From the NCBI GenBank assembly GCA_003662535.1, contig QMYG01000045.1, positions 1-5,578 on the forward strand: DNA of 5,578 nt, read 5' to 3'. Shown here piece after piece: positions 1-5,215 of this stretch (the stretch's first letter is position 1; every line of letters begins with the position of its first letter). A program made the translations under genes and the position numbers. The stretch is from Candidatus Bathyarchaeota archaeon. GTDB taxonomy: Archaea; Thermoproteota; Bathyarchaeia; EX4484-135; B24-G1. The notes under the pieces were generated by a model. That model ran no database searches. It was not told the DNA's origin and saw only the letters and a program-made list of their open reading frames with translations.

Positions 1-905
1 CTCTCGATTATCTCTAGGTATTGCTGTTGCTCCTTGAACTTGTTTACTAGATATTCGAGCGTCTCTCCCTTGACCACGCTTTCTGGTATCACGCTGTTTA
101 CGATGACCCCTCCAGTCGGTATGTCGAAGGCCTGAACCATCCTGATGAACCTCTTAACCACCGAGATTGGGAGGGCCAGCGGCAGGGTTATGAAGAAGAA
201 AGCCGTTCTATCCGGGTCGCTTAGGAGCTTCTTCGCCGCGTTTATGCGTTTCTCCATGCTTATCAGGTCGGCCATCATCGGGTCCTTCTTTATTTCCTCC
301 ATCACCTTGTCCTTCCTGAAGCTAAGCCTAACCCTGAGTGAGAGGGCCTCCTCCCTACTCGCGATCATCCTCCTGAGCCAAAGACCATAGATTTTGCTCA
401 GTCCAAGAAGCCTGATCGCGTTGGCTACGGCTGCGCAGTCGAAGACTATTCTGTCGAATTCCTCGCTCTGTTGGAGCATTATGTCTATCATGTCGTCGAA
501 CATCGCTGACTCCTCGAAGGCTGGGTTCGTTGTTGCGACCTCGATGAAGGGCTCCGGGTCTAGCGGTATGTCCGCCCACTTCATGAACTCACGTAGACGC
601 CTCGCAATCTGCTCTCTGTATCTCTTCACAGTATCACTTATGTCTACCTCGCAGGCCCAGAGGTTGCTCACGCCCTCGACAGGCTTTATGTCCCCTCCCC
701 AGAGGTCTTGCACGAAGAGGCTTGACAGGGAGTGAACAGGGTTAAGCGAGACTAGCAGGGTTTTTTCTCCCTTAGAGGCAAAATAGTAGGCTATTCCAGC
801 GGCGCTTATTGTTTTCCCCACACCGCCCTTCCCGCCTGTGAAGACGAACCTGAGGTCTGGCTTAGACTCGACGAAGTCTATGAATCTCATCCTCTTCTCA
901 GCCAT
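1..905 (-). CDS. ArsA/Get3-like P-loop ATPase, second (degenerate) subunit, 3' end cut by window edge
   Basis: I translated this frame by hand: it is open from ATG at 905 to the left edge, 301 codons without a stop. The ATG follows a perfect GGAGGTG 7 nt upstream and lies 4 nt after the stop of the first ATPase, so the two are surely co-transcribed. Residues 23-32 are a deviant Walker A (TGGKGGVGKT), and the body aligns with the neighbour throughout (DRTAFF, GVIVN, a C-terminal helix rich in Gln). Two catalytic motifs are altered. Switch I reads N55-P-V-H-S where ArsA and Get3 have D-P-A-H, and switch II reads D156-C-A-A-V-A-N where the family has D-T-A-P-T-G-H. In yeast Get3 an Asn at this Asp is known to block hydrolysis, so I infer a nucleotide-binding but poorly hydrolysing partner. 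No CxxC zinc motif is seen in the visible part. About 30 C-terminal residues are probably missing. Substrate or client unknown. Confidence 0.9.
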   Translation of the reverse strand, partial: MAEKRMRFIDFVESKPDLRFVFTGGKGGVGKTISAAGIAYYFASKGEKTLLVSLNPVHSLSSLFVQDLWGGDIKPVEGVSNLWACEVDISDTVKRYREQIARRLREFMKWADIPLDPEPFIEVATTNPAFEESAMFDDMIDIMLQQSEEFDRIVFDCAAVANAIRLLGLSKIYGLWLRRMIASREEALSLRVRLSFRKDKVMEEIKKDPMMADLISMEKRINAAKKLLSDPDRTAFFFITLPLALPISVVKRFIRMVQAFDIPTGGVIVNSVIPESVVKGETLEYLVNKFKEQQQYLEIIE

Positions 906-909
906 TAGG

Positions 910-1914
910 CTACACCTCCTTGTCCGGAGTCCAGCTGAAGAGGTCCTCTGCGACCCGTGCAATCATCTCGAGGCCCTTCGGCTCCCTGTCGTACATGGGG
1001 ACGACCGCCCTTATGTAGGGCTTGAACTTCCTCCAGATTTCGTCTAGGTATTTCCTCTGCATCTCAATCCTGTATTTGAGGAAGTCCGTTAGGTCTGGCC
1101 TCTCTAGGAGGCTTCTCGGGTAGACCATGTTTACGATAACCCCGCTCAGCTCCATCTTCATGTCCTTAAACATCTTCAAGGCCCTCTCAGTGTCCAATAT
1201 CGCCATTTTCTCCGGGATTAGAACCATGAAGAAGGCTGTCCGCTCCGTGTCCGTCAGTGTGTCCCTGAAGAAGTCGAGTTTCTCCCTAATCTCCGTCAAT
1301 TCCTTGAGGATTGCGTCCTCGCTCTCTGCGGCTGTCTTACCCTTGAGGGCGCTTATTACTTCGGCGTATTCCTGCGCTTTTTCCCTCGCTTCGGTTATTT
1401 TGTCTATCCACGCGTCTAAGATTAGCGCCATGCTTATCATCCTTATTCCGTGCCCGCAGGGTGGCATGTCGAAGATGTAGAAGTCGTATTCCTTGCTGGC
1501 CATGATTTCAGCCATTGCGTCGTAGGTTGCTGACTCATGCATGGCTGGCTCGGCGGCCGCCGCCTTAATATACTCGTCTATCTCCTTCGGCAGTTCGTCT
1601 AGGCCGTACATCTCCATTATCTGCTTCCTGATGGACTCCTGATACTCCTGAATACGCTTGTCTGCGTCTATCTCCAGCACGTAGAGGTTCGGCGCAAGCT
1701 CCTGCACGCCCTTACCGAAGATGTCCTTCTCAAAAATGTCGCTGAGAGACGCCTGCGGGTCCGTGCTGAAGCAGAGGCACTTTTTACCCTGCTTCGCCAA
1801 CCAGTAGGACGTAGCGGCGCTAAACGTGGTCTTTCCTAGGCCTCCTTTGCCAGCGAAGATTATGGTAGACAGGTTTGGCCTGTTCTCAAAGAACTCCCGC
1901 ATCGTTTCCGTCAT
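910..1914 (-). CDS. ArsA/Get3-like P-loop ATPase, first (catalytically intact) subunit
   Basis: A complete 334-residue single-domain member of the ArsA/Get3/MinD (SIMIBI) class. The deviant Walker A is at residues 22-30 (GKGGLGKTT, signature Lys23 and P-loop Lys28). Switch I is D52-P-Q-A-S followed by LSD, and switch II is D149-M-P-P-C-G-H-G. Residues 172-220 are a charged helical insertion in the place of the ArsA/Get3 helical subdomain. AFFMVLIPE at 227-235 and EPKGLEMI at 311-318 are family-like. The length fits one Get3-sized half rather than the fused two-domain bacterial ArsA. The only cysteines are C46, C48 and C153, so the Get3 CxxC zinc site is absent. ATG at 1914 is preceded by GAGGTG with a 7-nt spacer, and the gene begins 18 nt after the second small gene. 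Members of this class insert tail-anchored proteins, drive oxyanion export or act in poorly known stress roles. No ArsB-type membrane pump is visible here, so arsenite export is not supported. It probably dimerises with the adjacent paralogue. Confidence 0.92.
   Translation of the reverse strand: MTETMREFFENRPNLSTIIFAGKGGLGKTTFSAATSYWLAKQGKKCLCFSTDPQASLSDIFEKDIFGKGVQELAPNLYVLEIDADKRIQEYQESIRKQIMEMYGLDELPKEIDEYIKAAAAEPAMHESATYDAMAEIMASKEYDFYIFDMPPCGHGIRMISMALILDAWIDKITEAREKAQEYAEVISALKGKTAAESEDAILKELTEIREKLDFFRDTLTDTERTAFFMVLIPEKMAILDTERALKMFKDMKMELSGVIVNMVYPRSLLERPDLTDFLKYRIEMQRKYLDEIWRKFKPYIRAVVPMYDREPKGLEMIARVAEDLFSWTPDKEV
913..919 (-). promoter_or_regulatory. Shine-Dalgarno site of the second ATPase
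   Basis: The minus strand reads GGAGGTG here, a full match to the archaeal anti-Shine-Dalgarno sequence, with a 7-nt spacer to ATG 905. It lies inside the last codons of the first ATPase, which points to translational coupling and roughly matched synthesis of the two subunits. It also fixes the start of a gene whose stop lies outside the window. Confidence 0.85.
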
Positions 1915-1921
1915 TTTTATG

Positions 1922-1927
1922 CACCTC
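1922..1927 (-). promoter_or_regulatory. Shine-Dalgarno site of the first ATPase
   Basis: The minus strand reads GAGGTG, 7 nt before ATG 1914, in the same register as the site before the second ATPase. It decides the upstream ATG over the Met codon four residues further in (position 1902). Confidence 0.75.
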
Positions 1928-1932
1928 TCAGC

Positions 1933-2199
1933 TTAGAAGAAGGCGTCTGTGAAGTCCCTTTCTCTAAACAGTCTACGTTTCCAAGACTTTATGTTCGGCA
2001 CTGCGTAGGGCAGGAGTTTCAGCGAGTAGTAGGGTGGGAGCAGGGGGATGCCTAGCATGTCTCCGAGGGTGATGAGCATGAAGAGGTGCTCAAGGTACAT
2101 CCTCGTCTTCAGGGCGTAGCGAACCATGTCGTGCATCGCCATTCCATAAATGAGTTCCTTGGCCGCCTTACCTACACTAACCTTCTTCTCCTCGGTCAT
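1933..2199 (-). CDS. small uncharacterised protein B, paralogue of the preceding small gene
   Basis: I do not recognise this family. From ATG 2199 it encodes 88 residues; a GTG at 2214 would add five. I prefer the ATG because a GAGG lies in the same register as the SD sites of the ATPases and because the added residues have no counterpart in the paralogue. After a Lys-rich start come residues 14-27 (KELIYG...DMVR), a mostly hydrophobic helix-like stretch 36-50 ending in DMLG, then YY (57-58), LLP (62-64), VP (67-68), SWKR (72-75) and a polar tail RE-x-D-x-TD (79-85). The hydrophobic part is interrupted by Asp47 and several Pro and Tyr, so a clean membrane span is not evident; an amphipathic helical fold is more likely. 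It shares about 30 identities over some 73 positions with the small protein encoded just upstream. The stop lies 18 nt before the first ATPase, so it is likely a partner, adaptor or client of the ATPases. That role is inference. Confidence 0.8.
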   Translation of the reverse strand: MTEEKKVSVGKAAKELIYGMAMHDMVRYALKTRMYLEHLFMLITLGDMLGIPLLPPYYSLKLLPYAVPNIKSWKRRLFRERDFTDAFF

Positions 2200-2235
2200 G
2201 GCCTTCAGCCTCACAATTTTTCAAACCCTAACATA

Positions 2236-2246
2236 GCTTAAAAGCT
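2236..2246 (-). promoter_or_regulatory. possible archaeal promoter of small gene B and the ATPase pair
   Basis: The minus strand carries CTTTTAAGC preceded by an A-rich ACAAAG that could serve as a BRE. The box centre is about 26 nt from position 2215, so transcripts would start right next to the GTG at 2214, leaving roughly a 16-nt leader before ATG 2199. It sits in an A/T-rich gap of about 80 bp, the largest inside the gene row after the one before glcD. The box is flanked by a short inverted repeat (AGCTT/AAGCT). Sequence match only. Confidence 0.4.
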
Positions 2247-2281
2247 TTGTGAAGCCTCTAAGACGTAGAAAACGCATTCGC

Positions 2282-2524
2282 CTATAATTTGTCGGTTATA
2301 TCCGTTTCCCTCAGCATAAACCTCTTCCAGCTGTCTAGAAACGGCACGTAGTGTGGGAGAAGCCTAAGGCGATAATAGTTGCACACTGGGTAGCCCAGCA
2401 TGTCGGCGAAGAGGGCTAGGGCTGTGAGCCTGTTATAGCTCCTTATATATTCCTCTAGGGTTCTAACCATGTCGTATACTGTGGCTCCGAAGATGAACTC
2501 CTTAATCTTCTTCCAGTCTACCAA
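2282..2524 (-). CDS. small uncharacterised protein A, paralogue of the following small gene
   Basis: Unrecognised family. I place the start at TTG 2524, giving 80 residues, because GGTG at 2532-2535 lies exactly 7 nt upstream, the same register as in the ATPase genes. TTG 2527 is close and possible. A TTG at 2560 would add a 12-residue head that is absent from the paralogue and would overlap the predicted promoter. Visible blocks are KEFIFG (8-13), DMVR (18-21), a hydrophobic stretch (33-43) ending in DMLG (41-44), YY (50-51), LLP (55-57), VP (60-61), SWKR (65-68) and RE-x-D-x-TD (72-78). The same blocks occur in the same order and almost the same spacing in the next gene, with one residue fewer after DMLG. 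The N-terminal halves are the most divergent, so each copy may contact a different partner. It follows the Fe-S gene by about 53 nt and has no Cys ligand set of its own (only C48). Confidence 0.78.
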   Translation of the reverse strand: MVDWKKIKEFIFGATVYDMVRTLEEYIRSYNRLTALALFADMLGYPVCNYYRLRLLPHYVPFLDSWKRFMLRETDITDKL

Positions 2525-2531
2525 CAAGCGA

Positions 2532-2535
2532 CACC
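2532..2535 (-). promoter_or_regulatory. Shine-Dalgarno site deciding the start of small protein A
   Basis: GGTG on the minus strand with a 7-nt spacer to TTG 2524. It supports the shorter 80-residue product over the start at TTG 2560, which has no such site. Confidence 0.55.
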
Positions 2536-2558
2536 AAATTAAATGGGTGAGGGATGGC

Positions 2559-2566
2559 AATAAAAA
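2559..2566 (-). promoter_or_regulatory. weak TATA-like box before small protein A
   Basis: The minus strand reads TTTTTATT between the Fe-S gene stop and the small gene. A transcript starting about 25 nt on, near 2537, would give a 13-nt leader before TTG 2524. The match is weak and simple read-through from glcF is equally possible. Confidence 0.25.
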
Positions 2567-2577
2567 CTGTTGCCCGT

Positions 2578-3675
2578 TCAGCCCCTCCTCAGAGCCCTAG
2601 CCAGTAAAGTCGGCAGGTCTAAAGCGTCTACCTCAGCATGGAAGGCGGCTGAACTCGCAATGCTCCTGTAGCAGGTGGTGCAGGAACTCACAATTTGGGA
2701 GGCGCCAACCTCAATTGCGCCCTGAACTACCTCATCCGACATCTTAGAGGCAAGCTCCGGATACAAAGCCCTAATGGGCCCGCCGCAGCAAATCGACTCC
2801 TCCCTGCTCTTCGGCAGCTCGACGAACTTCAGGTTCCTTATGGATTCTAGGAGCTGCCTCGGCTCCTCGTAGACGCCCATGCTCCTCCCGAGGTGGCAGG
2901 GGTCGTGATAGGTAACCGTCATCGGTTCTGAGAGTTCTCCTTCGAATTTTGCCTCTTTCACCAGCCATTCCGTGATGTGCATCACTTCGAAGGTCAGGCT
3001 TGTGTATCGCTTGTAATATTCCTTCAGCGTCTTATAGCAGGTTGGGCAGTTCGTGATGACCAGCTCCACGCCCCTATTCTCGAGGAAGGAGACGACCTCA
3101 GAGGCTACACGCTTAAACTCGTCCACAGCCCCCATCTCCACCAGCCTGTAGCCGCAGCAGGGCTCCTCCTGCCCGAGCACAGTCGGGTTCAGCCCAAGAG
3201 CTCTAAGCACCTGAAGCGTGTTTTCAGCCATGTGCGGGTAGTAAACCGACGAAGAACAGCCGACGAAGAACAGAACCGAGCTTTCCCCCTCATAGCTCCT
3301 CATCTTCTGCTCCCTAGGAACTCCGAAGGGGTTCTGCCTCTCGAGTATAGAATTGATGGACTCGACTATGTCCTGCGGATACAAATCCCTATGGCTCCTC
3401 CAGAGTTCAGACCTTAGGGCCTCGACTATCTCGGCGACTTCGACTTTTGGTGGGCATTTCACTTTGCAGATGTCGCAGAGGGTGCAGCTTAGAACCCTCT
3501 GCATGTAGTCTTCGTCTGGCGTGTATTGGCCTGTCAGGTAGAGCTTGGCTAGGATTACCCTCCCCCTAGCGTTTAGGGATTCGTTTAGGGTGTGGCGGAA
3601 GGTTGGGCACCCAGCTTGGCAGAAGCCGCAACGTAGACAGGTGTAAATTTCCCCCTCATAGTCCTTAAGGCTCAC
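2578..3675 (-). CDS. glcF: GlcF/HdrD-type iron-sulfur subunit with two CCG domains
   Basis: A 365-residue electron-transfer protein. The N-terminus holds two complete 4Fe-4S ferredoxin motifs (C13, C16, C19, C23 and C64, C67, C70, C74). Two complete cysteine-rich CCG domains follow (C140, C173-C174, C210, C213 and C260, C296-C297, C332, C335), matching the pattern C-x30-39-CC-x34-36-C-x-x-C. In HdrB/HdrD this domain binds noncubane 4Fe-4S clusters that reduce heterodisulfides; in GlcF and LutA relatives it serves 2-hydroxyacid oxidation. No signal peptide or membrane span is visible, so it should be cytoplasmic or peripheral. I chose GTG 3675 because a GGGGGTG lies 5 nt upstream; TTG 3690 would add only five residues (MGGGF) and has a poorer site. 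It begins 23 nt after the glcD stop, so the two surely form one complex. With both CCG domains intact it is closer in layout to HdrD than to a simple ferredoxin. Substrate-side chemistry is set by GlcD; the electron acceptor is unknown. Confidence 0.9.
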   Translation of the reverse strand: MSLKDYEGEIYTCLRCGFCQAGCPTFRHTLNESLNARGRVILAKLYLTGQYTPDEDYMQRVLSCTLCDICKVKCPPKVEVAEIVEALRSELWRSHRDLYPQDIVESINSILERQNPFGVPREQKMRSYEGESSVLFFVGCSSSVYYPHMAENTLQVLRALGLNPTVLGQEEPCCGYRLVEMGAVDEFKRVASEVVSFLENRGVELVITNCPTCYKTLKEYYKRYTSLTFEVMHITEWLVKEAKFEGELSEPMTVTYHDPCHLGRSMGVYEEPRQLLESIRNLKFVELPKSREESICCGGPIRALYPELASKMSDEVVQGAIEVGASQIVSSCTTCYRSIASSAAFHAEVDALDLPTLLARALRRG

Positions 3676-3680
3676 AAAAC

Positions 3681-3687
3681 CACCCCC
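3681..3687 (-). promoter_or_regulatory. Shine-Dalgarno site of glcF
   Basis: The minus strand reads GGGGGTG, one mismatch from GGAGGTG, 5 nt before GTG 3675. It favours GTG over the TTG at 3690, which lies upstream of this site. Confidence 0.55.
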
Positions 3688-3698
3688 CAAACCGAACC

Positions 3699-5069
3699 CT
3701 AAATTATTTTCCCCGGGTTCAGTATGTTCTTGGGGTCTATGGCACGCTTTATGCTCCGCATAACCTCTATCTCGTCCTCCCTGAACTGCAGCTTGAGGTA
3801 GGGCTTCTTCGTTATGCCCACACCGTGCTCCCCTGTTATTGTGCCTTCCAAGTCTACCACAGCCTTATACATGTCTGCCCTGAAGGCTGCCACACGCTTC
3901 ATTTCCTCCTCGTCCCTCTCATCTGTGGTTATTGTTGGGTGTAAGTCTCCGTCTCCGGCGTGCCCGAAGGTTGCCACCATCACGTCGTGCTTCTTGGCCA
4001 GGCTTCTCAGAGCTTCTAGCAGTTTTCCAACGTTGTCTATCGGGACTGCCACGTCCTCCATTATGCAGGTGGGCCTCAGCCTGCTCAGGGCTGGGAAGGC
4101 CGCCTTCCTAGCCTTCCACAGGCGTGCCCTCTCCTCAGCCTCGTAGGCCACGTCTACGGCGGTGGCGCCGGCCTCCTTAAGAACCTTTGCGAGCTTCCTC
4201 ACCCTAGGCTCGATGCTCTCCTTGCTCCCAGCTATCTCGTAGAGAATCAGGAACTCTGCTTGGGGCAACTTCAGCCCAGCGTGCTTAGACGCTGCCTCAA
4301 CGACAGCCCTCTCCATGAGCTCAATTCCTGAGGGGTCTACCCCGCTTAGGATGGCGTCCCTCACGCCTTTTCCAGCGGCGTCGGCGGAGTCGAAGAAGGC
4401 TGAGGCGACTGCAACCGCCTCTGGTATGGGTGCAAGACGCAGATTTATCTTAGTAAATATGCCTAATGTCCCCTCACTCCCCACCATGAGCCTGACAAGG
4501 TCGTAGCCCGCCACGTGCTTGAAGGTCTTGGAGCCTACATGAATCACCTTACCGTTAGGAAGGACGACCTCCAACCCCAAAACCCAGTTTTTAGTCGTCC
4601 CGTACTTCACACCCCTCAGGGGCCCGGCGTCCTCCCCAACACAGCCACCTATAGTGGCGATGGAGCTACTGGCAGGATTTATCGGGTAGAAGAGGCCATG
4701 CGGCTGAAGATACTCGTTAAGCCTGTCTACCACCACGCCCGGCTCAACAGAGACCTGAAGCCTGTTCGGGTTCAAATCCAGTATCCTCGTCATTTTTGTC
4801 ATTGTTATTGAGATTCCGCCTTTAAGCGGCAGTGGGCCTCCGCTGAGGCAGGAACCAGCCCCTCTAGGGGTTACGGGTATTTCCTCCTCGTAGGCTAGCT
4901 TCATTATCTGTGAGACCTGCTCCGTTGTCTGGGGCCAAACAATAACGTCTGGAGTTGCATGGGCTATTGACGCATCGTAAGAGTAGACGTGCAGGTCTGT
5001 CGGGGATGTGCTGACGTTTTCGCTGCCGACGATGTCCTCCAACTTCCTAACAACTGCATCCGAAATCAA
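3699..5069 (-). CDS. glcD: GlcD-type FAD-linked 2-hydroxyacid dehydrogenase (D-lactate/glycolate-like)
   Basis: A full-length 456-residue member of the vanillyl-alcohol-oxidase (PCMH) FAD family. The FAD-binding domain shows PRGAGSCLSGG (68-78), VEPGV (108-112), the GG...GPLRGVKYG block (141-157) and GYDLVRLMVGSEGTLG (188-203). The C-terminal substrate domain has FGHAGDGDLHP (368-378), GEHGVG (413-418) and a DPKNILNPGKI tail (445-455). By analogy with D-2-hydroxyglutarate dehydrogenase, H370, H377 and E414 should bind a divalent metal next to the substrate. This clade oxidises D-lactate, glycolate or D-2-hydroxyglutarate to the 2-oxoacid; the exact substrate cannot be told from sequence. TTG 5069 is the only reasonable start: an in-frame TAG lies 18 nt upstream and no ATG or GTG follows soon. 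A GGGG before it is a weak SD, so a short-leader transcript is likely. The immediately following Fe-S gene supplies its electron acceptor. No GlcE homologue is present. Confidence 0.93.
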   Translation of the reverse strand: MISDAVVRKLEDIVGSENVSTSPTDLHVYSYDASIAHATPDVIVWPQTTEQVSQIMKLAYEEEIPVTPRGAGSCLSGGPLPLKGGISITMTKMTRILDLNPNRLQVSVEPGVVVDRLNEYLQPHGLFYPINPASSSIATIGGCVGEDAGPLRGVKYGTTKNWVLGLEVVLPNGKVIHVGSKTFKHVAGYDLVRLMVGSEGTLGIFTKINLRLAPIPEAVAVASAFFDSADAAGKGVRDAILSGVDPSGIELMERAVVEAASKHAGLKLPQAEFLILYEIAGSKESIEPRVRKLAKVLKEAGATAVDVAYEAEERARLWKARKAAFPALSRLRPTCIMEDVAVPIDNVGKLLEALRSLAKKHDVMVATFGHAGDGDLHPTITTDERDEEEMKRVAAFRADMYKAVVDLEGTITGEHGVGITKKPYLKLQFREDEIEVMRSIKRAIDPKNILNPGKII

Positions 5070-5105
5070 GATGAACCCCGATAGCTAGTTCTGCATGAAG
5101 CTTTG

Positions 5106-5135
5106 TATAAAATTTTGCAAAAATCCTATAAAATT
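5106..5135 (-). promoter_or_regulatory. tandem TATA-like boxes before glcD
   Basis: The minus strand holds AATTTTATA twice, at 5127-5135 and 5106-5114, 21 bp apart. The nearer box is preceded by an A-rich BRE-like run (GCAAAA) and would start transcripts near 5083, giving about a 14-nt leader before TTG 5069. The farther box would give about 35 nt. This is a good match to archaeal promoter layout, and the doubled box could mean two start sites or an operator-like arrangement. Confidence 0.5.
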
Positions 5136-5152
5136 GGGAGGTATAGGGTCTA

Positions 5153-5183
5153 CCTCCCTTAAGAGTCTCAAAAAGAGGGGAGG
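5153..5183 (-). terminator. possible hairpin with U-run after the aminotransferase gene
   Basis: CCTCCCTT at 5153-5160 can pair with AGGGGAGG at 5176-5183 (8 pairs, one G-U), around a 15-nt loop. On the minus strand the loop contains TTTTT, and the site lies about 33 nt after the aminotransferase stop. Archaeal termination relies mainly on U-runs, so the hairpin itself may matter little. A short palindrome GAGTCTC lies inside the loop. It could equally be a leader or operator element for glcD. Confidence 0.35.
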
Positions 5184-5215
5184 GAAACGCAGAGAAAGGC
5201 TATTTCCAGTCCTTC

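Noticed and set aside
355..579. 74-codon minus-strand frame inside the second ATPase
   Set aside because: It is out of frame with the ATPase, whose translation is continuous and family-like through the whole region; the product is low-complexity and Arg-rich.
1..905. Second ATPase as a decaying pseudogene
   Set aside because: The frame is fully open for 301 codons, has a perfect SD and ATG and an intact Walker A, and aligns with its neighbour to the edge. The motif changes are localised to switch I and II, which suggests specialisation rather than decay.
910..1914. Bacterial-type arsenite efflux (ArsA of an ars operon)
   Set aside because: There is no ArsB, ArsD or ArsR nearby and the proteins are separate single-domain ATPases. 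I keep only the family name.
2242..2250. 9-mer AAGCTTTGT shared by the small gene B and glcD upstream regions (2242-2250 and about 5098-5106)
   Set aside because: It lies on opposite sides of the TATA-like boxes in the two places, so a common regulator site is not supported; a chance match in A/T-rich DNA is enough.
1933..2524. Small proteins as tail-anchored membrane clients of the Get3-like ATPases
   Set aside because: The hydrophobic stretch is central, broken by Asp, Pro and Tyr, and followed by a charged conserved tail; a tail anchor would end the protein. A membrane role is not excluded but not supported.
2977..3417. 146-codon open frame on the plus strand
   Set aside because: It is a shadow of glcF, which has all its family motifs on the minus strand. 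The product shows no recognisable domain. The same holds for the other plus-strand frames at 145-735, 838-1480, 3814-4146, 4315-4506 and 4515-4811.
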